A DNA stretch of 64,000 nucleotides from Typhlomys cinereus (lineage: Eukaryota > Chordata > Mammalia > Rodentia > Platacanthomyidae). How positions within the stretch are numbered: the first letter of the stretch is position 1; every line of letters starts with the position of its first letter. The stretch is taken from the NCBI GenBank assembly GCA_023101885.1, contig JALPQD010000206.1, positions 1,144,107 through 1,208,106 on the forward strand, in the 5' to 3' direction. Shown piece after piece: positions 1 through 12,200 of this stretch. The notes under the pieces are model-generated. The model was not told the DNA's origin. It made no database searches and saw only the letters and a program-made list of their open reading frames with translations. The translations under genes were made by a program, and so were the position numbers.

Positions 1-477
1 TCCAAAAAGTAAACCTATGCCCCAACTGTCACAATTAGTCTGCATGTTGCTGACTGATTCAAAACATAGCTTACAGAAACAGGGAATTTTATTCTTGCTT
101 GTGATTATCCAGTAACTTTCTCAGCCTAGCGTGGCAGGAGAGCTCACACCAACACCAGGAGCGGAGGGGCACACCACATCCACAGGACTGCTGAGAGGAA
201 AACCTCACTTGCCAGACTACTTGTCTGCTCATATTTTACTGAGCCCGCTTTTGCTATCTTATCTACCTACATAAAGAATAGTCCCAGTCACCATTGACAG
301 GCATTCCCTATCTACTTAAGGTCTGCTCAAGGGCTTAACTCAACTGCCAGTTCCTCACAAATATATCCAGAGCTTGAACCTTCAGATGTGAAATGGACAC
401 CTGTTTGTAACTGCTGCACCCACATACTTCACCTTACTTGGAAGATCAAGAACTGAGCAATACTTTACTTTTTCCTT

Positions 478-480
<3 letters not shown>
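1..480. other. Intergenic, nothing recognised
   Basis: No open frame with a recognisable domain, no structural RNA and no repeat family could be identified in this AT-rich stretch. Confidence 0.5.
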
Positions 481-518
<38 letters not shown>

Positions 519-807
519 ATGTGTTGCGTGTGTGTGTGTTCCATGAGTCCCGGTATACATATGTGTGAGACATGTATACACGACACTACTTGAGTGTCTG
601 TGGAAGACCCAATGGTGATATCAGGAATTATCCTGAATTTCTCTTCCACCTTATTGCTTTGCTTTGGAGTTTACCAGCTCCATCTTTCAGGACCAGAATT
701 GCAGCAATATAAAGACCGTATCCAGTAAGCATTTTTTTTAACTGAACTCAGATCCTTCTTTGCTTGCAAAGCAAAGGCTTGAATCACTGGGCTATCTACC
801 CATTCCC
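481..807 (-). mobile_element. Old B2-like tRNA-derived SINE with (GT)n tail
   Basis: Read on the minus strand, the head is at about 807 (a diverged form of the family's GGCTGGAGAGATGGCT head) and the diverged A/B-box region lies at about 740-800. The body (about 590-735) matches the older copies at 8403, 18696 and 28925. The (GT)n at 481-539 on the plus strand is the (CA)n tail seen on other copies. It is strongly diverged, so the ends are approximate. Confidence 0.6.
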
Positions 808-2010
808 TGGCATAATTACTTTTTATATATGATTATAAATAATAAGTATGAAATGTTTAGTTTATCAACTTGATTTGTAGTAAAGACAAGAAAACTTAAT
901 TAGAATGGATATAAAATCATTCTTCCGATGGCAGTTTGGAAAGGAAAACATGTCAGGATATTAAAGGATATCATTCAATTCAGTATTTTAGAACTGCCTG
1001 TACCATTTCCACATTCCTGTGCTTCACTTAAAAATATAGCACAATGGTGAAATGAGGGGCAGAGTTTATCAGGAAGGCCACCCAAGCAAAGAAAATGTGG
1101 AAGCTGTCATTGCGCCTTTCTAATGAACTGGAGCATCATACAAATCCAATATTGGTAGGTCTAACTGGCAACCTCTAACGATGGATTCTATGCTCCAGTA
1201 GAACAGTTACTGACTTTGAGTATGCTGGAATTCATTTTCTCATTACTCAAAACTCCACAGCCTAAAATCAGCAGCAAAGTGCATCTTTCTCAATGAGAAG
1301 TTAAAACAACATCTTAATTATAACTGAGGAACTTTCTGAAGATGAGTAAGTGGGACATGAAAGCTACAACTCTCTATTCACTTTCGGGGTGAGGAAGAAG
1401 AAAAGCTTTTTTTTCCTTTTACACTTTCAAATCGGGGCCGAGAATGAGACCTCATACAACAAACAAGTTGTGCTGTACCAATGAGTTTCACACTGTTGTT
1501 AAATACTCATCAAAATAACTGTTTTCACAAATAGGCTCAAGTTTTTGGAAACTGAATTGAATTGTGTTTCTTATGTACACAGCAGTCTAAGACAGATCAC
1601 AGGACAGTCAGCTCTCTGCAGATATTTAGGCACAAAGGATAAGAGATTTTACTTCTGGGTCTTCCAAGGAACAATCTGGCCAAGGAACAAGAAAAAGGAG
1701 AGAAAGAGAAAGGGATGTGTATTGCATCATATAAATAGTGTGTGAGATATGAAGGTAGGATTGGATGAAGGGTTTAGTATTTATTCATTTATATTTCTTT
1801 GTTCCCAATTCAATGGCAGAAGTCTTTTGGCAGCACAAGTAGTGGGAAAGACACCATGCTAGTGTCAAGTATGGGATGGCAGGGACAACCAGTTGGCTTT
1901 CTATACCATGAAATAAATGTCTTGATATACATTGCTATAATACACATTAATTTGTATTAATGTGTGTATTAATATGATTTCTGCACCCTGTTTGAGTCAT
2001 TGGGTCATGC

Positions 2011-2011
<1 letters not shown>
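808..2011. other. Intergenic, nothing recognised
   Basis: AT-rich sequence of about 1.2 kb without a convincing coding frame or recognisable repeat. Short open frames here show no family resemblance. Confidence 0.5.

Positions 2012-2058
<47 letters not shown>
2012..2058. repeat. (CA)n microsatellite
   Basis: An almost uninterrupted CA dinucleotide run of about 46 bases. No clear SINE head is next to it, unlike most other CA runs in the window. Confidence 0.95.
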
Positions 2059-2059
<1 letters not shown>

Positions 2060-2659
2060 GAGTTACACAGAGGTTCAGCAACTACATAATGTACTGTTGT
2101 AATTCACCAAAGTTAAATATCAGATAAACAATACATACTTGTTGAGGTCAGAAAGTTAGTTAAGGCACAACTCAACAACAAACCACGTCACATGTGTTCT
2201 AGGTCAATAGTCTTTCCCCAGCCTGTGCATTTTTAGTCAGCTAAGGTATTCACTTGTGATATAAACATGTTGTTAAATATAATGTAACTCTGAAAGGAAA
2301 ACTGAGAAGCAAGGAGTCACAGCACAAACTAAATGACTGATGCTCAATATACACTCCAGAAAGTGTCTAAGAGGGAAGAGGCTATCAACTAATGAATTTG
2401 CCATTGGTGGAGCAGAAAATTAGAACATCATGGACAGTTCTGGGAATGTTACTGAAGCAAAGACTTTAAGCTGGTAATTTCTGGGGTTCAGCTACTAAAA
2501 GCAATAATAAAAATACTTCTCATTTTTCTTCTGTGGTCAGAATGTTAAGGATTTTATGGTTGTATCCACAGGAAAAATTAATAAAAGCAAAATTCTTGCA
2601 TGAAAAATGTCTTTGATATTGAAGTTTATGGGACAGGGAGAAAACTCATAAACTCAATA
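2059..2659. other. Intergenic, nothing recognised
   Basis: No supported feature between the CA run and the next SINE fragment. Confidence 0.5.
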
Positions 2660-2905
2660 TCAACCACCTTATAAATGAACTAAGCATGGTCGTGTGCTCA
2701 GCAGCAATGAAACGGGAGGTAGAAACAGGAGGATCTCCGAGGGGTAGTGGCCACCAGCTTAGCCTACTGGTGTTCCAGGCCAGTGAGAGACCCTGTTTTA
2801 AAAACCAAGATGGACAATGTCTGGGGACTAATACTTGATGCTATCTTCCAAAATCTGGCATGCACTGTGTACTCTGATACACACACACACACACACACAC
2901 ATACA
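2660..2905 (+). mobile_element. Rodent B3/B4-type SINE fragment with (CA)n end
   Basis: The sequence carries the block typical of these SINEs: GGGAGGTAGAAACAGGAGGATC near 2715, then a CCAGCTTAGCCTACTGG block, then GGCCAGTGAGAGACCCTG near 2780. It ends in a CA run at 2879-2902. Related copies lie at 15335, 33330/34156 and 39905. The subfamily is uncertain. Confidence 0.6.
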
Positions 2906-5518
2906 CATGATATATACAAAAGAAATTCATATGCAATTTAAATAAATATTTCTCTCTCTGTCTTAGTTTTAAAGTATTCAGAGTCAAGTTAGTCACATGA
3001 TTTGAGATTCATAGACAAGAGCAAACCACAGTCTTCCCCAGAGTGTATGCCAGTCCCGAGACAGGCCAGATGGTATGGTGGATATTTGATGTCATCTGCT
3101 TCACCAGCAATATGACTCAGAGGAAAGAATTTGATAGGAGCTCTGACTTTCCCTACTGCCCCCTTCAGGATCCCATATGCTGGAATTCTCCATGATTTTC
3201 TTCCATTTTGATTTGAGTTGTTGTTCATGCAATATGAGACACAAAAAAGTTAAAAAAACAGAAGCTACTGGAAAAGCATTGAATCCTGAAGGATCCTAAA
3301 GGACAAGATGTGATTTCCTTTGAGAATGCTATCATCTTATTGCTTATGTACTTGTGAAAAAGGATAGTTAAGAAATCATTTCTTATTTGATAGCCTGTCT
3401 CATGTCAAATTTTCTGAATTGGAGACCTTCAGTATTGGAACAGCAATAAATTTCAAAAGCAATTTCAAGAGGACAATTCTCTGGCAGAAGGACATGTTTT
3501 CTCATAATATTCTAATCTGGTATCATGATTGTTCCTTTTGTCACAAATTAATAAACCTTTTTGTCTACCTATAAGCCATACACACAATATCAGTAGAACG
3601 ACCTCCATTACAGTGTAATTAAAGCAATAGGACCTTCATCATGAATAACAGCAAGTGTGTGTAATGACATCTAATGCTATTAGCTTTTTAAAGCATTTTC
3701 TCTAACCCACAGAGATTTTTGTTCTTGATTCAGCCTAGCAGATGCTTTTATTATTATGTCTATGTTCTCACAGTAGGAAACAAAATATCTTATACTGGCG
3801 TGCAGTAATTAAATGCATATTTATTATGTCATTTAACATTAACTTCACCTGTTGAAATAATTATTTGCTTTTTATAGATAAAGACATAAAGGTTGAGCTT
3901 TCACAGACAATAGGCAATATTCCTGGGCTATTAATCCAGGTATAGCTGGCTCTAAGCACCCATTATTTTTTGGTAATATTTACTGTGTAAACTTGTTTGT
4001 GAAATTGAATGACCACATCTTCAGATTTGAGTTTTGTAGTAAAATAAAACCCCTTTAGATAACTTTAGGTTCACATGAGATAAGGACAGTCAATTTAACC
4101 CAAATTTCTCCTTGAGTCAACCTGAAGACATATAGATCAATAAGAAAAAAACAAAAACTACCCATGAACTATGTGTGCAGCTTAATATAGAGGCAGATAA
4201 TATTATAAAACACCTTACATATCTATTGAAAATTGTATATGAGTATATGCATAGAGTAAGGAATTTTACCTAAGGCACAACTAAATCTCAAAGCAAAAAT
4301 AAAATAAAGTTTGTAAGATTGCATAACAAAATGTACATCTATAATAATACACAGCAAGTGACTGTGGCTGGACTTGGACACATTGCTTAGGGTTGTTTGG
4401 TGATACTTCTGATGGAATTTGGCTTCATACAAGGCCAAAATAATTTACTGTATATATACAAAACACTTGTGTAGTTTTCAATTTCAAAAAAGACTCTGAG
4501 AACAATGGCAGAGCATGTCACTTATATCAGCACATTTGATGAGATGAAGGAGCTTTATCTTTAAACAAATTCAAAACAGGAACTTCAAGAGCAGAGCCAT
4601 CCTTTAAAGTTCATTATGGAAACCTGCCTTTCAAGTTTAGATGCCCAAAGAACAATGTAAACAAGTTTAGGATATCTAACATTCAGAGACTACTGAAGGC
4701 CTTAGAATTGTCTATAAATTGGAATAATACACTTCTTAGATAAGATTTGCTTATTTTCTGAGAATCCATAGCACTCACCTTTTACCTTAGGAAGCTACAA
4801 ATCACATCTCTGAAAAACTTTGATCTTTGTCATGATCATTTTAGCCTTTAGGAATCAGGATGTCATGAAGAGCCCCCCCCCTTAAAGTTTATGGTAATGA
4901 TTTGTTTACCATATGACTTTTCTCTTGGCCATTGAATTATTCCTTAAGCAGAATGATTGACTAAAGAAAAGCACCTAAATATTTGTTGATCAACAATATG
5001 ACTAAATTGCTCTTAGGGCTGGCTATAAAATTACCCTTTATGAGGGTTTACTAAGACTGAAAACCAAATTGTATAAGAATAGTTAGGAACAGAAATGGCC
5101 AAGTCTAAGAGTATATTTATAGGTCTCTTGCTAAGGGACTTTTAAGAAACTCTCAAATCCAATCACAGAAAGGGACACATCTGCTTGGGTTGGAAAAGTA
5201 GGCAAGAAAAGCTGAGCTAAAAGATTGTCTTTATGCTTCTGCACCCAAACTGAGATGTGAATGTCTCCCCCGACTGTCCTTTCTCACCGGGGTCCTGGAA
5301 ACTAGGCTGTTCTCTTGGCTCAATCTTAGCTTATTATCACAAGCCAAGGCTGAATCTTGCAGGATGGTTACCTAGAGAAACAGGGAGCCAAATGAGCCTA
5401 AAGGATACAAATGATCAAATTTAGGGACAAACACAAAGTCAGATACCATCTCTACTATTAGAGACAAAATTAAATATGGAGCTGTACATACAATGGGAAG
5501 TAGCCACTCTTGAGCCAT
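2906..5518. other. Intergenic, nothing recognised
   Basis: About 2.6 kb of AT-rich sequence without a supported gene, RNA or repeat assignment. A short C-run occurs near 4870. Confidence 0.5.
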
Positions 5519-5706
5519 AAATGAGTAGAGATAGGACAGAAAAATGAAGTAATGAAGCAAGATTGAAAAAGGCAGATGAGAACTCCACAACTTTACCTAT
5601 GGTAAGGGTCTTAAATGAGTAGAGATAGGACAGAAAAATGAAGAAATGAAACAAGATTGAAAAAGGCAGATGAGAACTCCACAACTTTACCTATGGTAAG
5701 GGTCTT
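5519..5706. repeat. Tandem duplication, two 94-bp units
   Basis: Positions 5519-5612 and 5613-5706 are head-to-tail copies. Both begin AAATGAGTAGAGATAGGACA and end GGTAAGGGTCTT. Only two mismatches were seen, near 5554 and 5561 in unit 1 against 5648 and 5655 in unit 2. Such similarity in non-coding DNA points to a recent duplication. Confidence 0.95.
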
Positions 5707-6063
5707 CCAGAAGCACTCTCCCCCAGGTATTGAATCTTTTGTGTTCTAGTTGATTACTCTGAGTGAACTACTTAGTTTTGAAGTGCAGAGTAAGGAGAGA
5801 CTTTCCTAGCCATTCCATGCAAACTCTAACTTGAGTTAGATAAGTACTATATGATTTCACTTTTAAGGAGAGAATAAAAAAGTAGATCTCACAGAAAAGA
5901 AAGAAAGTTGGTTGAAACTTTCAATACGAAGATGATAAATCACAGAACCTAGTGTAAAATATGGTGCTTACAGTATAAGCATGTATGTTTTCAATTTGCT
6001 CAGTGAGCAAGAATTCATGTGTACTTAGTACACATGCAGAAATAATAAACATCATTTCACAGT
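5707..6063. other. Intergenic; weak ancient L1 resemblance
   Basis: Around 5835-5960 the sequence vaguely resembles the 3' end of an old mammalian L1 (the 'tactatatgatttcactt' region), too weak for a firm call. Nothing else is recognised. Confidence 0.3.
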
Positions 6064-6775
6064 GTAAACATGAGTCAAAGCATTACTTTGTACCCTAGTA
6101 TTTCTTTTATTTTCATGTATTATTTTTCATATCTTTGTGAAGATCTGAGTTTGGGGGTCTACGTTACTTCCTTTATCGCTACAGAACTTTTCTTAACAGT
6201 TCTTCTAAAGAAGATCTGGCAACGAGTCCCTTCAATTTTGTCTGAGAAAGTATTTCTCCTTCACTTTTGAAGGGTAGTTCCACATGGTGCAAAATTCTAT
6301 TTTTTTTCTCTGAGAACATTTAATATTTCATTTCACTGTCTTCTTGCTCACTCCATTTCTGAGGAGAAAGCAACTGACATTCTCCTGTTTGTTCTTCTAA
6401 AAAGAAGGTGGTTTTCTCACAGTTTCTTTCAGGGATTTCTTTTCTTGGCTCTGATTACGTACATTTGATGATACGCCCAAGAGAGATGCTAAATATTTAC
6501 CTTGATGTTCTCCCAACTTGCTGGATCTGTGATTTAGTGGATGACATTAATTTGGGGGCACTGTCAGTCATTATCATTTCAAATATTTGCTCTGTTCCTC
6601 TTTTGCTCTTTCTACTACTCCCACTCTGTGCATACTGGTTTTTGTAGCGGACCCACAATGTTTGGGTATTCTGTCCTATGTCATTTAGTTTCCAGCCTCT
6701 TTGCTTTCCTTTTGGAGGTGACTATTTCATATTCCCAAGCTCAAGAATATCTTTGTTCTTTATTTATGCTATGAT
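6064..6775 (-). mobile_element. Ancient L1M-type LINE fragment, antisense
   Basis: The plus strand reads as the reverse complement of the 5' half (5' UTR/ORF1 region) of old mammalian L1s. Landmarks are CACTTTTGAAGGGTAGTTCC near 6265, a GAGGAGAAAGCAACTGACATTC block near 6360 and CAGTCATTATCATTTCAAATATT near 6568. Open frames are incidental. The copy is interrupted by a younger L1 piece (6790-7221) and resumes at about 7222. Confidence 0.6.
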
Positions 6776-6789
6776 GGTTTCCATCTCAG

Positions 6790-7221
6790 CTTGTGCATGT
6801 CGATTTCCTCTGGGCCCTCATCTCCGATGACGTACAAGGACCCAATAGACTTTCCCTGAACCCTTTCCCGTGTTCCCCTTAGGTATAGGAACACTGCTGT
6901 GGCTGCCAATCCTTTGCCTCCAAGGATCTTGGTGCCTTTAGCAGGTGCTAGACTTTGTGAGGTCAACAGTGTGTTGGACAATGCGCAGGGCATGCAAAGT
7001 CCAATTATGATTGCTTCAGCCCTAACTAGTATAGAGTATCTTACATATCATTGCTCCTCCCATCCTTATGCTCTTACACTCTTACCGCCCCCTCTTCCGC
7101 AAATTTCCCTGAGCTTCAAGATGGGGAGAGACTAAGCTGGCCTAGTTCTAGGTGGTTGATATAGAGTCTCTGAAGTTCTGGATTGTGGTTTGTTGATTTT
7201 CTTTTGCAGTTTTGCTGCTTC
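6790..7221 (-). mobile_element. L1 3'-UTR fragment (young family), antisense
   Basis: This block is nearly collinear with 21958-22385 of the larger L1 copy: same GATGACGTACAAGGACC motif, same run of sentences through CTTACCGCCCCCTCTTCC and GTTGATTTTCTTTTGCAG. It lacks the last 170 or so bases and the poly(A) of the 3' end, so it is truncated on both sides. It sits inside an older L1M copy. Confidence 0.85.
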
Positions 7222-7475
7222 AGGCACTTTTTATTAACTCTTTCTTAAGACTTCCCTGTCCCTGTTGCATTTCCTCTCTATTCTTGTACATTGCTTATTT
7301 TATCCATTGGCATCTTTAACATTCCAATCAATATTCTTTGAAATAGTCTAATAATTTCAATACCCATGCTATATCTGATTCCGAAGCTGATTCTCTCCGA
7401 GTGAAGTGGTTTCTCTTGAGATCTTTGCTGGTACATGGGTGAATGCTGATGTGTCAGGCATTGTGTAGACTTGGT
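7222..7475 (-). mobile_element. Ancient L1M-type fragment, continuation
   Basis: The sequence continues the antisense L1M copy beyond the younger insertion; the segment around 7375-7430 (TCTGATTCCGAAGCTGATTC...) is typical of old L1 ORF1-proximal antisense sequence. The boundary with unassigned sequence is approximate. Confidence 0.4.
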
Positions 7476-7544
7476 GATAATAGATCTCATGGCAGTGAGT
7501 ATCTGGATGCGTCGGCTCTGCCATGACTGCAGTGCTCTGGCTGG

Positions 7545-7685
7545 AAGTACCTCCCCACCCTTAGGCTCTTACAATCTTGCCACCCGTCTTCCTCACAATT
7601 TTCTGAGCTTTGGGATAAGAAAAGCTTTTGATGGCTCAATTAGGCCTGAGCATTCTAGGGTCATATAGACTCTGGACTCAAGTCA
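7545..7685 (-). mobile_element. Older diverged L1 3'-UTR fragment, antisense
   Basis: CCTTAGGCTCTTACAATCTTGCC...TTTTCTGAGCTTTGGGATAAG parallels the 3'-UTR segment at 7055-7170 and 22235-22340 with many mismatches, including the later TATAGAGTCTCTG-like motif near 7665. It is an older member of the same L1 lineage. Confidence 0.5.
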
Positions 7686-7709
7686 ATTGGGGTTTTCTGC
7701 CTCACTACT

Positions 7710-7797
7710 CTTTCTTTTACATGGGATTTTGGGATGAAAATTCAGATCCTTTTTTATGTGAGGTGAAGACTTTAACCTCTCAGACATCTCCCCAGCC
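7710..7797 (-). mobile_element. Old B2-like SINE head fragment, antisense
   Basis: On the minus strand it begins with a GGCTGGGGAGATG-type head at about 7797, then passes a diverged A box and B box to an ACATAAAAAAGG region. Only the tRNA-like part is present. Confidence 0.5.
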
Positions 7798-8402
7798 TGC
7801 AACAGATATCTTGAAGGGAAGAGTTACTGGCATTTAAGGGGGAAGAAATACTAAGTTGTAATCTATCTCTTGTTAAACATAAAGTGATTCTCATAGGCAC
7901 ATCTGACTCCTTAAAACTTCAGGTAGCATCACAAAGAAATCCTTTTTTATTGTTATTATCTAATCTTGCAGTTATTTTTGACCCTAGAACTCTAAATCTT
8001 CTAATAAATGTGGAAATATGCTGCCATACCAAGATTTCTACAGTATGAGGACCACCAGAAAATTTCTTGGTTTAGAAAAGTCTTGAGGTCGGGGTGAGGT
8101 CCTGGTGCCTTTAAAGAGCCATGACGATTCATTTTCTCTACAGAGTTCATATTCTGGAGAGGAGGTGTCATCAGTCACAGGCAGCTTCATGCTTTTATGC
8201 ATTTGCTTGTTTATTTTAGCTAATTTCACTCATCCATTAGTTATTCATTCTGAAAATGTCTATTGAATATCTAGTTGCTCATAATGCAAAACAGAAGAGT
8301 CTTATATTGGAGGAATTTATATTGCAGTGAAAGCATACAACAATAAACAAATAAGCAGTTATTTATTAATAAATACTACATAGAAAAATGGCAAGTCTTA
8401 TG
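7798..8402. other. Intergenic, nothing recognised
   Basis: No gene or recognisable repeat between two SINE copies. Confidence 0.5.
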
Positions 8403-8640
8403 GGACTAGGGAGATGGCCCAGGAGTTAAAGCCTTTGCCTTGTTAGCAAATGGCCCTGAGTTTGGGTCCCCTGATACCACATAAAAATGCCAGGTGGAAA
8501 TGGCAGTGGTCTTCATTCCTGGCCAGGAAAGCAGAGCCTGGGAAACCCCAGAGAAAAGCAATAAGGAAGTAGAGCAATCCAAGATAGTTCCCAAAGTCAT
8601 CCTTAGAGTTTCACAGATACACACACTCCAGTTTCCACTT
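8403..8640 (+). mobile_element. Old B2-like tRNA-derived SINE
   Basis: The head is GACTAGGGAGATGGCCCAGGAG, followed by a B-box-like CTGAGTTTGGGTCC near 8457. The body runs CCAGGTGGAAATGGCAGTGG (8490), GCAGAGCCTGGGAAACCCC (8530), AAGGAAGTAGAGCAATCC (8563) to a CA-rich end at 8620. The same order occurs in all older copies in the window. The A-rich tail appears to have expanded into the purine microsatellite that follows. Confidence 0.75.
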
Positions 8641-8704
8641 GTGGAAAGAAATAAAGAGAGAAAGAGAAAGAAAGAGAGAAAAAGAGAGAGAGAGAGAGAG
8701 AGAG

Positions 8705-8791
<87 letters not shown>

Positions 8792-9222
8792 AAGAGAGAG
8801 AGGACGGAAGGAAGGAAGGAAGGAAGGAAGGAAGGAAGGAAGGAAGGAAGGAAGAAGGGAAGGAAGGAAGGAGGGAAGAGGGAGGGAGGTATAAGGGGGA
8901 GAGAGGAAGGGATGGAGGAGGGGGGAGGGAAAGATGAAGGGGGAAGAGAGGAAAGGGGAAGGGAGGAAGAGGGAAGGAAGGGAGAAAGGGGGAAGGGAGA
9001 GAGAAAGGGGGAGGGGAGAGGGAGGGAGGAAGGGGAAGGGGAGAGGAAGAAGGGAGGAAGGGAGAAAGGAAGGTAGAAGGGAGAGAGAAAGGAGGGAGGG
9101 AGGAGAAAGGGAGGAATGAGGAAGGGAGGAAGGGAGGAAGGGAGAAGGAGGAAAAAGGAAGGAAGGAAGGAAGGAAGGAAGGAAGGAAGGAAGGAAGGAA
9201 GGAAGGAAGGAAGGAAGGAAAA
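8641..9222. repeat. Long purine tract: (GA)n, (GAAA)n, (GGAA)n
   Basis: Roughly 580 bases that are almost purely A and G on the plus strand: (GA)n near 8685, (GAAA)n about 8706-8783, (GGAA)n about 8805-8850, an irregular G-rich A/G section, then (GGAA)n again at about 9155-9220. Only a handful of pyrimidines interrupt it. The long open frames here on both strands (poly Lys/Glu/Arg or Ser/Phe/Pro/Leu) are low-complexity artefacts. Confidence 0.97.
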
Positions 9223-12200
9223 CGGTGAATTTTATGCTAAAAATCAAGGTATGTGTGCATTTAAGAAGGTGTGGCTATTTTTGCCAAAAAAGTTCTGGAG
9301 GAACTCTCTGCAGACTGATTTTTGAGCACAGATGGGGATGAAGCAGGGGAACAGGTGTATTGGTTTCTGGAGCAGGAATTTCAAAGCAGAATGTAAAGCG
9401 GAAGTGAAATCTCTAAGGCCAAGACATTTTTCCATACGCAGAAAAAGCCACCTTGAGAAGAAGTCTTGCCAAGAAGGAGTGTACGGCTATCCTGAGGTTG
9501 AAAGCAAGAGAGGTGGAGAGCAGATGCTCTGAGAGGCAGCAGGACTATCTGGGCAATGATCTTCCAGGTCAGGTCAGCACCAACAGCAAAAACTGAGGCA
9601 AGTTGAAGATTCCTCTCCTGCACCCAGGGTAAAGATGCTCAATGTCTCTGTGTCAGTGTTTCTCAAAGTTTAAGGCCAAATGAATTACTGGGATTGTTAT
9701 AATTCAGACTATGTAGCTTCAATACTGTGTCTAAGACAGAACATGCCTCCAGGCCGATGACACTAGTCCTCTGGGCCATGGTCGGTTGCGTCTACATCAC
9801 TGTTCGGCTCAGTCTAAAGCTCCTGTGCCTTATAAAACCTTGTCCCTAACACATCTTGAGTTTCATTTCTTGCTTCCTATTCCAACAACCTATCTTCCTT
9901 CACCACTTGATTCAGGTACAAGTCTTACATACTAGAAGCTCTCTTATCCCTGACCTTCTGCCATTTAGTGGCTATCTTCCTGAAAACAACATCCTTTTCT
10001 CTTTCAGGTGCTTCCTCAATTACCAGTTCCTAGTTTGTTTCTTTTTTTTCCTTGATGCATGGATCATCTGCTTTTACTTATCTCCAAAACATGGCCTTCA
10101 CTCATTCTTGAACTAGATCTCATGTAGTCTGAGGTAGTGAGAGGAAAAACTAGGTCCAAGATTTCATTACTGTACTACTAATACATTGCACAATAATTAA
10201 TACAAAAGTTCCCAATGTAGAATTGATTGGTAAATGTGTGACAATGGAATTAGTTGAACCACACAAGAAATACTGCCGAATCAATCTACAGAGAAAGAAT
10301 TTTCCCCAAACACAATAGAGTCAGGCAAATACGTAGGCTAGAAATATAACAAATAATTTTCAGTAAACAACTTGGCACTATGACAATATTTTGTTACTAA
10401 TCTAGGTTAATTAACCTTTTTAACTGAATGATGTCAGTTATTTTTGAATTTTCTTAAAATGTGATAAAAGGGAGGTCTAATGTGTCAATTAATTTTGTTA
10501 CTAGTTAAGTGATTTCTTTGTGGATTAAATCACTGCCACGTAAATGTGGTCCATAAATTTTACAGATTTATGACATCTTCACTTTCCATCATTTTTCAAA
10601 TGTTGGTTTATCAGCAGATTGTCTATAACTAATCAGCACATGGGCTATTTCTCTCTTTTGCTCTAATTTTAGTGTGCCTTTTTGACAAGTATCAAATCCC
10701 ATAATTCTTGTGGCATATACAAAATACTAGAGTAACTATCACCATGATACTAGTTCTCCATGGGCTGCATTACTTTTTTATCATAAAATTAATCAGAGTA
10801 AAGACAAACAGAGGTTCAAATAGATTGTCAGGACAGGGAGCAAAGTCAATGTCATAAGTCAGAAATTAGCAAGCTATACTTATAATATTAAAGATTTTGA
10901 CACGTTAGTGTCAGGACAGAGACAGTGAAACTAATTACGTATGCTATATATGTAATTATAGGCTATATAATTGTATTTTATATATTATTTATGCATAAAT
11001 CATGACTTGAGTTGAATTTTCAAAATTTACATATACATGTGAATATACATACCTCGCCATCTCTGAGGAACTTATCTAGATATGGTGAAGCAACCCCATA
11101 ATCCTAGACATTTGAAGGCAGAAAAAGGAGAACCAGGAGCTAATGATCAACCTTAGTTACATATCTTCAAATTATAAGTAAAATGTACAACAAATGAACT
11201 TATGGAATTATTTATGCAGTTATGATCCAATGAGTATAAAATTTCATGTCTAATGGTAACCTAGGCAAGAATTGGTGCAGTTCTGAGCCTTAGATCTTGA
11301 GGGCAATCGAGAGAAATTCACAACTGGAATCTTGATGCAGAATGTCTTCCAAAAAAATCTCAATTTTCATGTTCAAGATATTGAACCTACTTATTAAGGT
11401 ACTGTAGCATCATAGTCTTTACTTAAAACATTGACTACTAATTTTAACCACATATACAAATACTGATGTGAGCCTGGAGTCGCTTAGAGAGTCACCACAC
11501 TGGCTCTTAAAGTTATTTTATCAAAGGAACTTTTATTTCAGAAGTCAGCTAGTGACTACCCTCCAAGTGTTGGGATATCAAAGTGAGGTCCTAGTCCTAG
11601 AATACTCAGATCTTTTAAACACAAAAACCACATCCTGGTGGGCTATGTTTCTACTCAAGAGGGGAGCAGTTGGGATATCGGTGGAAGCAGAGCATGTTTT
11701 CAGAAGCTAAGGATGGCACTAATGCATTGTGGTACTTTCTTGTCTTCTTGGATGGGGCCAAACGAAAAGAATTCTTCCACGAAGACTAGGTCTTATCTTT
11801 CAAGCAGTGTGTAGGGTATTTCTATGGTTACCTAAAGGTTAGAGTAAACTTAGTCTAACAGCAGCGATGTACAAGTAAAATAACCAGTAAGCAGTCTCCG
11901 CTCCAAGATGCACATACTAGACAACATCCTCAGCTTCCCTTATCCATCATTCAAGAGTCTACAGCTGGTTTCTCCCTCATTCCAAGGTAAATTTGGAAGA
12001 GGAAAATATATTATAGTTTATTTATTTAATTGCATCAAATGTTTGAGTTTGTAATCTTTAAGACCCATGAGTTTCCCATTCAGAAGATTCCATGTCATTG
12101 TTCAGCACTTCCTGTGTTGCTAAACCATTCTTATACCATCAGCATCACATGGTCCCTGATGATAAATCATAGAGCTCACATTTTGGCTGTCGACTCATAT

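Noticed and set aside
8494..9325. Long open frames (up to 214 codons) on both strands
   Set aside because: They are translations of a purine/pyrimidine microsatellite, with no start context or domain.
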